Assembly: GCF_000953655.1 (NCBI RefSeq)
Contig: NZ_LN681225.1
Location: 1,504,001-1,568,000 of the forward strand
Direction of reading: 5' to 3'
Length of the DNA: 64,000 nucleotides
Source of the DNA: Legionella hackeliae
GTDB taxonomy: Bacteria; Pseudomonadota; Gammaproteobacteria; Legionellales; Legionellaceae
Shown one piece after another: positions 55,604-63,210 of the stretch. The notes under the pieces are model-generated. The model was not told where the DNA came from. It worked only from the letters and a program-made list of their open reading frames with translations, and searched no databases. Each line of letters begins with the position of its first letter. Within the stretch, counting starts at the first letter, position 1. A program made the position numbers and the translations under genes.

Positions 55604-56278
55604 CTAAAGTAGTATTGCGGATAGTTCTGTCCACATTTGTAGCTGATGAGTGTAAATAAAATTAAATGCCTCCTTAATGGTTTCTTCGGATTCCAACCAA
55701 ACAGGAATTAATTTTCCTACTACAGGTTCAAAATGCTCGACATGCATATGCACATTGAAAAATGCTCTGCCGACTTTAGACAGCTTTAGAGATTTGGCAA
55801 GCTCTGTTAAATAAGCATAATCGATATTATCCAATCTTTCGTAGGCCGCGAAAGCTGCGAGGCGCTCATTGGTGTTGTGAGCAGCAAGCCATCGTAAATG
55901 CCCTTTGTTAAACTCTTTTGCAAAAGGTAAATAATGAGTTTCATTTACAATTTCATCCTGAATATCAAGGTCGCATTCTTTTGCAAAAATTTCATAGAGT
56001 TTTTCATGGGAGAAATGATTTTTTATCCCAAGTTCTTCCTGAATATTTTCAAGAATTATTTTTTTTGTATAAGGATCATTTGAAAAATTAGCCACATACC
56101 ACATGAAGTTAATAAAATGACCGCGAAGATGATAGAAAACGGCAGCAAAATACGTTTTCTGCTTTTTGGTCCAATGGATGGTTTGTGTTTTATCAAATAG
56201 AGGAATCTGTTCTATTTGCTCTCGATAGTTTCTATCAACGTCAGTGAGAAAACGTGTAAAAGTTTCTGGTGTTTCCAT
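55604..56278 (-). CDS. Heme-oxygenase-fold iron-containing redox protein
   Basis: 224 residues, all-helical, matching the TenA/heme-oxygenase-like diiron pattern: a helix with RGHFINFMWYVANFS, ILENIQEELGIKNHFSHEKLY (EExxH-type ligands), LAAFAAYERL and FFNVHMHVEHFEPV. Proteins of this group include diiron oxygenases and iron-containing redox enzymes; the reaction is not assignable. Convergent with the histidine kinase gene, four bases apart. Confidence 0.7.
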   Translation of the reverse strand: METPETFTRFLTDVDRNYREQIEQIPLFDKTQTIHWTKKQKTYFAAVFYHLRGHFINFMWYVANFSNDPYTKKIILENIQEELGIKNHFSHEKLYEIFAKECDLDIQDEIVNETHYLPFAKEFNKGHLRWLAAHNTNERLAAFAAYERLDNIDYAYLTELAKSLKLSKVGRAFFNVHMHVEHFEPVVGKLIPVWLESEETIKEAFNFIYTHQLQMWTELSAILL

Positions 56279-56410
56279 AGGTTTTTTATCAGACCTTTAA
56301 CAAAGATTTTAATTCCGGTTTTTAATGATATAGAGCATGACTGTTCATTTTTCTAGGTTGTATTGACATTTCCTCTTAAAGTTCTCTTCCCGCGACTCGT
56401 TGCGGATCCA

Positions 56411-56440
56411 TGGATGCCGTGGATAAACCACGGCACTTAG
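56411..56440 (+). repeat. REP-like palindrome variant, copy 4
   Basis: tggatgcc leads into the arms TGCCGTGG (56415-56422) and CCACGGCA (56428-56435) with loop ATAAA, then cttagg. Same framework as the tgcctcgg family but a different stem. Confidence 0.7.
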
Positions 56441-56499
56441 GCGCTTTGGGGTAAATCGTCAACAGCCCCTGATGAAACTTAATTGACCTCATTTACACC

Positions 56500-56530
56500 C
56501 CACGTCCCGCGGCTTGTCCGCGGGATACAT
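56500..56530 (-). repeat. REP-like palindrome variant, copy 5 (inverted)
   Basis: cacg, arms TCCCGCGG (56505-56512) and CCGCGGGA (56518-56525) around loop CTTGT, then tacatcg. Opposite orientation to the copy 65 bases before it, so the two form an inverted pair in the 288-base gap between the heme-oxygenase-fold gene and the GNAT-kinase gene. Confidence 0.75.
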
Positions 56531-56566
56531 CGAATGCTGTGGATGAATCGCGAGACCTCAATCTTG

Positions 56567-57577
56567 TTAATTATCAACAGATCCTAACATGAGTACATAT
56601 TTTTCCAGTGCTGCTAAATCTCGACTGGATCGAATTTCAATAAAATTCACGTGTGAATACCGTTCTCGTAACTCCAGCAATTGTCCGCTTACCTTGTCTT
56701 CATAACTCCATAAGTATTTCAATAATGCCCAGCGGATAGTATTTTTACAGCCCGGAGCCCTATCATCAAGGATTGAGTTAGGTTTTACGAATCGTTTTAA
56801 GAGACGCCAATAACATAATCTGCGGGGAAAATTAAAATAAAGGCAAATATCTGTTTTACTGTACCGTAACTCAAGCGATTTTATTGAGTTTCCATCAATG
56901 ATCCAGGAATTTTGATTAACAATTTCTTCTTGAATTGAAAGAAATTCATTACTCTTGCGCTCAACCCAGTTGGCCTCAAAGAAAAATTTGTCGAGGTGAA
57001 ACAAGGGCAAGGCGAGTTTTCGTTTTAGAGATACTGCAAAAGTCGATTTTCCACTTCCCGGTTTGCCAATAATCATAATGCGTTTAGGCGCTTGAACCTG
57101 GCTCTCCATGGCCATAATTTGGTATTTCTTTTTATTCACAGTAAATTCAGCAAGATTTTGAAAACCAAGTCTCGAATAACTACGAATTGCTTTATGATTA
57201 GTCTTTTCTGGATCGACAATGATTTCTGCAGCAGTAGAACAATAGTGTTTAATAAAACTGGCAAGAATTTTTACTGCCCACCCTTTGCCGAGAAATTGGG
57301 TATTCCCTATAAATAAGTCTATTCCTGCACTAGGATAGCTTTGGGTATATTTCCAAAAGGGGTGTTTTTTATCAATAGAGTAGCGCTGTATATAGCCAAC
57401 AGGTTCGCCGCCTATCATGACCATAAACCGCAAGACACCGTCATATTTTAAATAATATTGCTTAACCTGACGCTGTTTTCGATGGCCGTCATCCCAAAAT
57501 TCACGAACATGAGGAAGTTGAAGCCATCCATGGAGGGTTGGTATATCGCTATTGGAAAGTTGTTTAAAAAGTATCAT
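56567..57577 (-). CDS. GNAT acetyltransferase fused to P-loop kinase-like domain
   Basis: 336 residues with two domains. Residues ~1-160 are an AAC(6')-like GNAT: FWDDGHRKQRQVKQYYLKY, GYIQRYSI, SAGIDLFIG, GKGWAVKIL and VDPEKTNHKAIRSYSRLGF (acetyl-CoA binding). Residues ~167-336 are a FlaR/adenylate-kinase-like P-loop domain: RIMIIGKPGSGKSTFA (Walker A), LFHLDKFFFEANW, WIIDGNS and YFNFPRRLCYWRLLKRF. Both are complete. The usual genome has these as separate genes; this fusion suggests coupled modification of the same small molecule or metabolite (inference). Confidence 0.8.
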   Translation of the reverse strand: MILFKQLSNSDIPTLHGWLQLPHVREFWDDGHRKQRQVKQYYLKYDGVLRFMVMIGGEPVGYIQRYSIDKKHPFWKYTQSYPSAGIDLFIGNTQFLGKGWAVKILASFIKHYCSTAAEIIVDPEKTNHKAIRSYSRLGFQNLAEFTVNKKKYQIMAMESQVQAPKRIMIIGKPGSGKSTFAVSLKRKLALPLFHLDKFFFEANWVERKSNEFLSIQEEIVNQNSWIIDGNSIKSLELRYSKTDICLYFNFPRRLCYWRLLKRFVKPNSILDDRAPGCKNTIRWALLKYLWSYEDKVSGQLLELRERYSHVNFIEIRSSRDLAALEKYVLMLGSVDN

Positions 57578-57732
57578 TTAAGTCTTGGATATTAAAAAGA
57601 ATGATTATAATTTGTTAATACAATAAATAATATTGTCAAAGACATTTTAAAGATGTGTACAAGCCCCCACGATTAATTATCTATGTACTATACTTTTACA
57701 AGCATAATCATAATCTTGGGAGAATGGTTGTC

Positions 57733-58686
57733 ATGTCTCATATTAAACGCAAGGACGAGTCTGAAATTATCCATCAATATAGCAAAGATATCCTAGCGGC
57801 AATGCCAAATCTCGTGTACGTGTTGGATAAAAATTGCACATTCGTTGGTGCTAATGCTAACTTTTTGCATCTTGTGGGAATGGATAAGATGGAAGACTTG
57901 GTGGGTAAAACTTATAAAGAGATGACTGAGCGTTTACCCTGGTCTGAAGAGCGTACCCAAATGTTTAAACGGGATGATATTAATGCGTTGCTCTCGAGTG
58001 AGACGGTGAACAATCCAAATGAAGCACCTATTCTTCGATCCAAAGATGATGTTGTTTACTTTGAATCAACAAGAGTACCTATCTTTGATGAGGGGAAAAA
58101 TGTAATCGGATTAGTTGTCATTTTATCAGATGTCACAGCCTATAAACGCATGGAAGAGCAATTAGCTAAAATTAAAAACCAGTTACAGGAAGATAATGTC
58201 AAGTCTCACACAGTTCCCGTGATGAGGCATTCCAAGGCGGAATTTTCAAAAAAGATACCTAAAATTCTTATGGTGGAAGATAACTCGATTGCTCAAAAAG
58301 CTGCACAAGCGCTACTGATGCAATTAGATTGTCATGTTGATGTAGCTGACTCTGGGGAAAAGGCGATTAGTCTGTTTAAACCCGGGAAATATGACTTGGT
58401 CTTCATGGATATTGGCCTTGAGGGTACTTCCGGTTATGTAGTTTCCAAACAGATTCGTAAAATGGAAGATAAAACAGGATATCGTGTACCGATTATTGCT
58501 TTAACTGGCTTTGAAGCGGATATCGTGAAATATGATTGTGTTGATTATTTTATGGAAGGGGCGCTTACAAAACCCTTAACGAGTGAACAGGCCAAGCAAA
58601 TTATTCAACACTATATCTATGAGATTGATATTCCGGTTAGAGGGTTAAGAAGTACAAAGGGTATAGAAAATAACCCACAGACATAG
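57733..58686 (+). CDS. PAS-receiver response regulator without output domain
   Basis: 317 residues. A PAS domain at ~15-135 (LPNLVYVLDKNCTFVGANANFLHL, VGKTYKEM, RVPIFDEGKNVIGLVVILSDVT) is followed by a linker and a receiver domain at ~180-295: ILMVEDNSIAQKAAQAL, FMDIGLEG (phospho-acceptor Asp), IIALTGFEAD and LTKPL (Lys). No output domain follows, so it is a single-domain type regulator with a sensor. The start at ATG 57733 has GGGAG ten bases upstream. The closest kinase, at 54347, could be its partner. A perfect terminator hairpin overlaps the stop. Confidence 0.85.
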   Translation: MSHIKRKDESEIIHQYSKDILAAMPNLVYVLDKNCTFVGANANFLHLVGMDKMEDLVGKTYKEMTERLPWSEERTQMFKRDDINALLSSETVNNPNEAPILRSKDDVVYFESTRVPIFDEGKNVIGLVVILSDVTAYKRMEEQLAKIKNQLQEDNVKSHTVPVMRHSKAEFSKKIPKILMVEDNSIAQKAAQALLMQLDCHVDVADSGEKAISLFKPGKYDLVFMDIGLEGTSGYVVSKQIRKMEDKTGYRVPIIALTGFEADIVKYDCVDYFMEGALTKPLTSEQAKQIIQHYIYEIDIPVRGLRSTKGIENNPQT

Positions 58687-58702
58687 GAGTCTGTGGGTTA
58701 TT
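58669..58702. terminator. Bidirectional intrinsic terminator
   Basis: AATAACCCACAGAC (58669-58682) and GTCTGTGGGTTATT (58689-58702) form a perfect 14-bp stem with loop ATAGGA. It overlaps the stop of the PAS-receiver gene and lies four bases from the end of the convergent gene; both sides end in T-rich DNA. Confidence 0.85.
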
Positions 58703-58706
58703 TAAA

Positions 58707-60074
58707 TCAAGAAAGTGTTTGCAGAACAGCAGCAAACTGGTCGAGCTTAGTTTCAGAGTCCGTATTTTTGGCTGTAGGTAAGAAACGCCATTTGTCAGTT
58801 GCCAAATAACTAATAACATTCGCAGTACCAAAACTTGCAACGGACAAGACAATATATGCCATATTAAGCAATGTTTCAGTCCATCCCCGATGCTTTGCTA
58901 ATACAGGACGAGCATTAACAATTGCATCATTACATTGTTTCTTAAATGCATCGACAGTGAGCGTTTTCTCAATATGAAAATCTCTATGCGCTTCAACCAA
59001 AGTTTGATAAAGTATCCATGATTTTTCCTTGGCATCCTTATAATGGCTGTTAGTTTCTGCTCTTCTATGCAAATCAGCAACCTTGACTGCCAGGGCTGCA
59101 AGCGCTACCTCAAATCGAATTTGCCCTTCTGTCTTTTGCGCTTTTGTTTCTTTGGTCGAAGTAGAGTCTGTAATAGTTGAGCCGGTAGCTTGAGTATAGG
59201 TGTCTTCCTCAGTATCCAATGCTTCTACTTCTTTCACTGACGATAAACTCCCCTCACTGGAAGCAATATCCAATTCACTTTTTAATAAAGATAATGAATT
59301 ACGAGGGCGAGAATTCTTTTTAGCAAAGGCTTTATATGATGCATGAGGCCCCTTATTTGAATCATTTGCTCCGGACTCAGAATTTTCCGAGCGTACTGAC
59401 TCACTTGCTTCAGAAGTGCTTGCAGTTTTATCTTGTGTAGCAAGCTGTGGCTCTATATCAGCGAGATGATTACGAACGATAACTTTAATTTCAGCATAAT
59501 CAACCAAGGCTTGCTTTAATTGTGTTTGGGCGCTTGATACTTGCTCGCAGATTGAATCTAATGCTGAAGCATCGATATCCTTTGGAATAGGAAGAAAGTG
59601 TTTTAATCCATTAATTACAGCGCCTAAAATAGCATAATAGGTGCTGATATTTAACCGTAGACTCAATTCCTCATTGTAGAGCTTATGAAGTGTTTCAAGA
59701 AACTCCGCCTGGGTAGGAATGTGTTTTGGTTTTTTCGTCAAAACATCTGATGAGAATGCATTTTCCAAGAGCTCTTTCTCTCCTTTTAGACTTTTAAGTA
59801 ATTTATTTACTACTAAAAGAGAGTCATTATATCTTCCCTTTGTCGCATGTTTCTCGATAAGTAATTGCAATTGTTCTATTGACTTTAATGTCTGAGAATC
59901 TGCTGTCTGAGCAGTTGTCTGCCATGTTGCCTCAAAGGGTTTTAGTTCCTTAGAAGGTGGTCTATGAATTAGATCATTAATATTCCATCTCGAATGTTTA
60001 CCGAGAACATTTCTATGGCCTTGTAACAAGCTGTCATGTGTAGAAAGAAGTTGCTGTAAATCTTCAGGTTTCAT
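58707..60074 (-). CDS. Protein of unknown function, 455 aa, candidate effector
   Basis: Not recognised. Hydrophilic and helical, with a low-complexity Ser/Glu/Asn/Lys/Thr-rich middle (~235-320). The C-terminal ~110 residues include a moderately hydrophobic stretch, LLNMAYIVLSVASFGTANVISYLAT, that could be a membrane helix. No signal peptide. The coiled-coil-prone N-terminal half and C-terminal membrane segment are frequent in Legionella effectors, but this is inference. Confidence 0.55.
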   Translation of the reverse strand: MKPEDLQQLLSTHDSLLQGHRNVLGKHSRWNINDLIHRPPSKELKPFEATWQTTAQTADSQTLKSIEQLQLLIEKHATKGRYNDSLLVVNKLLKSLKGEKELLENAFSSDVLTKKPKHIPTQAEFLETLHKLYNEELSLRLNISTYYAILGAVINGLKHFLPIPKDIDASALDSICEQVSSAQTQLKQALVDYAEIKVIVRNHLADIEPQLATQDKTASTSEASESVRSENSESGANDSNKGPHASYKAFAKKNSRPRNSLSLLKSELDIASSEGSLSSVKEVEALDTEEDTYTQATGSTITDSTSTKETKAQKTEGQIRFEVALAALAVKVADLHRRAETNSHYKDAKEKSWILYQTLVEAHRDFHIEKTLTVDAFKKQCNDAIVNARPVLAKHRGWTETLLNMAYIVLSVASFGTANVISYLATDKWRFLPTAKNTDSETKLDQFAAVLQTLS

Positions 60075-60288
60075 AGGTTACTACTTTAATGGAAATGATT
60101 TAAAGAAGGTCAAAATGATCTCATAATGATCAGAAAAATGCAAGACATAATTGATCATTTACAACAAATTGAACAATTAAGTCATTAATTTATTCATCTG
60201 ATTTTCGGTTGTCAATATCATGAACATTGTGTTTTTATATCGGATGGAATAAATTTATAAGGAGAGGACATAAATTAAGGAGTGATTT

Positions 60289-60666
60289 ATGTTAAATCTT
60301 AATTCAGGAATAATTTGTGACTTGCTCCTTAAAGCACGACAGTTTCAAGCAAAGGAAAACGTGAGTTTCCCTGACGTAACTGATGATATGGATGCATCCT
60401 ATGTGCTTGCAGATTACAGTGATGATCTTGTTTATCAAGAGGTTACTCAAGCGATTAATGATTTGCGTCCTGACCAACAAGTAACCTTAGTGGCCCTCAT
60501 GTATGTCGGCAGGGGGGATTACAGTGAAAAAGAATGGGAAGATGCCTATCGTACTGCAAGAGAAGAGTGGACAAATCATACAGGGGAGTACCTCTTGGCA
60601 AGACCTACAATGCCTGATGATATTGAAAGAGGATTAAATCTACTGGGAATATCCTGCAATGATTAA
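60289..60666 (+). CDS. DUF3775 domain-containing protein
   Basis: 125 residues, soluble. The DUF3775 pattern is clear: LNSGIICDLLLKARQFQAK, the acidic linker, VYQEVTQAINDLRPDQQVTLVALMYVGRGDYSEKEWEDAY and TGEYLLARPTMPDDIERGLNLLG. Family function unknown. Good Shine-Dalgarno-like sequence (AAGGAG) eight bases before the ATG. Confidence 0.8.
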   Translation: MLNLNSGIICDLLLKARQFQAKENVSFPDVTDDMDASYVLADYSDDLVYQEVTQAINDLRPDQQVTLVALMYVGRGDYSEKEWEDAYRTAREEWTNHTGEYLLARPTMPDDIERGLNLLGISCND

Positions 60667-60739
60667 GAATTAGTTTATAAAATTAAACGAATTCGTTATG
60701 CTTGCTAGATTCTTGAGTGGGCAATGTTGTTCAGTAGTT

Positions 60740-61846
60740 ATGACTAATTCCGAAAAAAAATCCCCTCGCTTGCTAGCACTTGATGTATTCCGTGGATTAA
60801 CTATTGCATTAATGATTCTTGTGAATAGCCCGGGGAATGATAGTTCATATTTCTGGCTAGAACATTCTGCCTGGAATGGCTGCACCCTGGCTGATGTGGT
60901 TTTTCCTTTTTTTATTTTCATTGTAGGTGTCTCGCTAGTTTTTTCATTAACAAAAGCGAAAACGTATGGTTTAACATCGCGAGAATTGCTACCTAAAATT
61001 ATTCGACGCAGTTTAATTATCTTCTTTCTAGGCTTATTGCTTAATGCGTTTCCTTACCATTTTGATTTAGCAACCTTGCGTGTATACGGTGTATTACAAC
61101 GGATTGCTATTTGCTATTTTGTTTGTGCTTTATTATTTTTAACGACCCGTATTACAACTCAGATCATTTTGTTCACGCTTATACTAGTTGGTTATTGGTT
61201 ATTAATGACTCTGATTCCTGTTAAAGGTTATGGCCCAGGTAACCTTACTCCAGAAGGAAATTTGGCCGCAGCTTTGGATCGTATGTTTTTTTCTGCTCCC
61301 CATTTGTACGGTAAAGTTTTTGATCCTGAAGGGCTATTGAGCACGCTCCCAGCTATTGCAACGGGTATACTAGGGAATTTAGTGGGATATTGGCTAGTTT
61401 CCACTCGCAACGCTGCCCAGAAATGTACTGGATTACTTATTGCTGGAATATTAAGTGTAATAGTAGGCTGGATATGGGGTTTGTGGTTTCCAATTAATAA
61501 AGCCCTTTGGACAAGCTCCTATGTGTTATTTACTGGTGGATTAGCTCTTTTCACGTTAGGTTTATGCTATTGGTTGATTGATATAAAACACTGGAAAACT
61601 TGGTCAAAGCCATTTGAAATTTTTGGTGTTAACGCACTGGCTGCGTATATTTTGCATGTGTTTTTTTTAAAAGTTCAATTTATGATCAAAATACCTCCCG
61701 GTAATTTGCGTGCATTCATCACTGGGCAGCTTTTTGGCTGGGCTTCCTTGCAAAACGCGGCCTTGTTGTATGCTCTGAGTTACACCTTATTTTGGTTGCT
61801 CATAATGACATTGCTTTATCGTAATAAAATCTTTATCAAAATTTAA
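60740..61846 (+). CDS. DUF5009 / heparan-alpha-glucosaminide acetyltransferase-like membrane protein (NagX-type)
   Basis: ~368 residues with about ten membrane helices. The family opening RLLALDVFRGLTIALMILVNSPG and CTLADVVFPFFIFIVGVSLVFS is clear, as is FEIFGVNALAAYILHVFF near the end. It is a predicted acyltransferase that may act on amino sugars recovered from the envelope (NagX in Bacteroidetes). The start could also be ATG 60698, 14 codons earlier; neither has a strong ribosome-binding site. Confidence 0.8.
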   Translation: MTNSEKKSPRLLALDVFRGLTIALMILVNSPGNDSSYFWLEHSAWNGCTLADVVFPFFIFIVGVSLVFSLTKAKTYGLTSRELLPKIIRRSLIIFFLGLLLNAFPYHFDLATLRVYGVLQRIAICYFVCALLFLTTRITTQIILFTLILVGYWLLMTLIPVKGYGPGNLTPEGNLAAALDRMFFSAPHLYGKVFDPEGLLSTLPAIATGILGNLVGYWLVSTRNAAQKCTGLLIAGILSVIVGWIWGLWFPINKALWTSSYVLFTGGLALFTLGLCYWLIDIKHWKTWSKPFEIFGVNALAAYILHVFFLKVQFMIKIPPGNLRAFITGQLFGWASLQNAALLYALSYTLFWLLIMTLLYRNKIFIKI

Positions 61847-61991
61847 TTGCAGAATTGGTTTAGCAACTTTGGGAAAAGCCTTTTCATGTGATTTAATTGA
61901 ATAAATTTTATGCATTGTGTTTCGCCTGGTCTATAATTAAATATGTTTTCTTTAGAAACGGAAAGCTAACCAATTTTTCAAGGAGTGAAAA

Positions 61992-62282
61992 ATGAGAAAA
62001 TTACCGTTAATAACGTCCCTGAGTATCTTGTCCATTGGCCTTATGAGTTGTGGCACTTTTAATCAGGTAGGAACAACAAGCCATAATTTAGTCAGTACAG
62101 GTGTAGGCTATGTTGGGAACACTACCCACACTGTAGGAACCACGGTTGTTAGAGGTGTCACGGTTTTAAACGGTCAAAGAGCCAGTTATCAAGACACAAT
62201 GACTTTCCGTCGTACTGGTGTGGTTTATCGTGACGGTTATTCTTATACCATCCACCAGGGAAAATACGTGCTTGTCCGCTAG
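61992..62282 (+). CDS. Small lipoprotein
   Basis: 96 residues with a lipobox: SIGLMSCG places the lipidated Cys at residue 20. The mature part carries Gly/Val/Thr-rich repeats (VGTTSHN, VGNTTHT, VGTTVV) and a Tyr-containing C-terminus. AAGGAG lies seven bases before the ATG. Function unknown; anchored in the outer or inner membrane by lipid. Confidence 0.7.
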   Translation: MRKLPLITSLSILSIGLMSCGTFNQVGTTSHNLVSTGVGYVGNTTHTVGTTVVRGVTVLNGQRASYQDTMTFRRTGVVYRDGYSYTIHQGKYVLVR

Positions 62283-62436
62283 CGAAAGCATTTTTACAAG
62301 GAAATTTTCTTTGTAGACAGGGTAATGTCAAAGCTAAATGCCCAAGACTAGACAATAAAAGCTCCTTTAAAACCACAGTGTCTTCAAGGAAAATCAATTC
62401 ATAAGGAAATATTGCAGCCGAAGTGTTCTTTAATCG

Positions 62437-62465
62437 AAAAGCCCTCTTAATACGAGGGCTTTTTT
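62437..62465. terminator. Bidirectional intrinsic terminator
   Basis: AAAAGCCCTC (62437-62446) and GAGGGCTTTT (62454-62463) around loop TTAATAC, with T-tracts on both sides. It serves the lipoprotein gene (+) and the DUF3309-type gene (-), which converge here. Confidence 0.9.
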
Positions 62466-62509
62466 ACTTGATCCATGTGTAATGGAAACGCAGGAGAAGG
62501 ATTAAACGA

Positions 62510-62662
62510 TTAAATTTTTCCAAGCAATAATAAAACTATAAGAATAATCAGTAAAAGACCAACCAGGCCAGACGGGCGATATCCCCATCCTCTACTGTAG
62601 GGCCATGCTGGAAGTACAGCTAACAAAATGATGATTACAATCAATAGGGTAATTAAATTCAT
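62510..62662 (-). CDS. DUF3309-type tiny membrane protein, 50 aa
   Basis: ATG at 62662 with AAGGA six bases upstream. Sequence has two hydrophobic segments, LITLLIVIIILLAVLPAW and GLVGLLLIILIVLLLLG, separated by PYSRGWGYRPS. That layout, with the ...GWGYRPSGLVG... motif, is the DUF3309 family of tiny inner-membrane proteins of unknown role. Confidence 0.85.
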   Translation of the reverse strand: MNLITLLIVIIILLAVLPAWPYSRGWGYRPSGLVGLLLIILIVLLLLGKI

Positions 62663-62712
62663 GCTTATTCCTTAATCATGAATGAAAGGGCATAGTGAGT
62701 ATGCCCCTAGGA

Positions 62713-62964
62713 TTAATCGTCTACCTCACAGGTAATTTTTGTGCAATCGCGACAATTGTCTGCAGCAGCAGTAAAGGCATTGCTTGCTGATGCTTTTGTT
62801 TCCGCCAATTTTTCATCAGCTGCTTTTTAAGATTCAACAGAACTCCTGCTGGCATTGGTCGTGCAAGTTCAATTTTTAGTCATGTCAGTTTTAGTGGCCG
62901 CAAAACCAACTGCTGAGGCACCAAGAATTAGGCATCCTACGGCTAACTTGAAAAGTCCCTTCAT
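62713..62964 (-). pseudogene. Decayed gene of a small secreted Cys-containing protein
   Basis: From ATG 62964 an 84-codon frame encodes a signal peptide (MKGLFKLAVGCLILGASAVGFA) and a hydrophilic, Ala/Lys-rich mature part that ends in NCRDCTKITCEVDD. It is broken by TGA at codon 32 (62871-62869) and TAA at codon 46 (62829-62827) with no frameshift between them. Codon use and amphipathic composition stay coding-like across both stops. Reads as recent decay by two point mutations. The peptide MKGLF...TKN (31 aa) could still be made. Confidence 0.7.
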
Positions 62965-63044
62965 TTCTCTCTTCTTGATTAAAAGAATAGAGTTGCATAG
63001 ATAGATAAGAATAATAATCATTTACAAAAATTTTGGGTTTTTCT

Positions 63045-63077
63045 TCCTGGGTGCCTCGGACAAGCCGAGGCACGTGG
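63045..63077 (+). repeat. REP-like palindrome, copy 6
   Basis: ctgggt, arms tgcctcgg (63050-63057) and ccgaggca (63063-63070), loop acaag, then cgtgggg. It sits upstream of the radical SAM gene. Confidence 0.8.
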
Positions 63078-63210
63078 GGTAGGCTAAATTGTAAGAAACT
63101 GAAGATTTTTGCGACAGGAATCAAAAAGTTTTCGTAATGATTGAATTTTACTCTCAAAACGACAAAATCATGTTATCTTATGATCACGGTGATTCTCTGG
63201 TTGCCTGGTC

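Noticed and set aside
62713..62964. Selenocysteine or recoding at TGA of the small secreted protein
   Set aside because: A second, different stop (TAA) follows in the same frame, so recoding of TGA alone would not give the full product.
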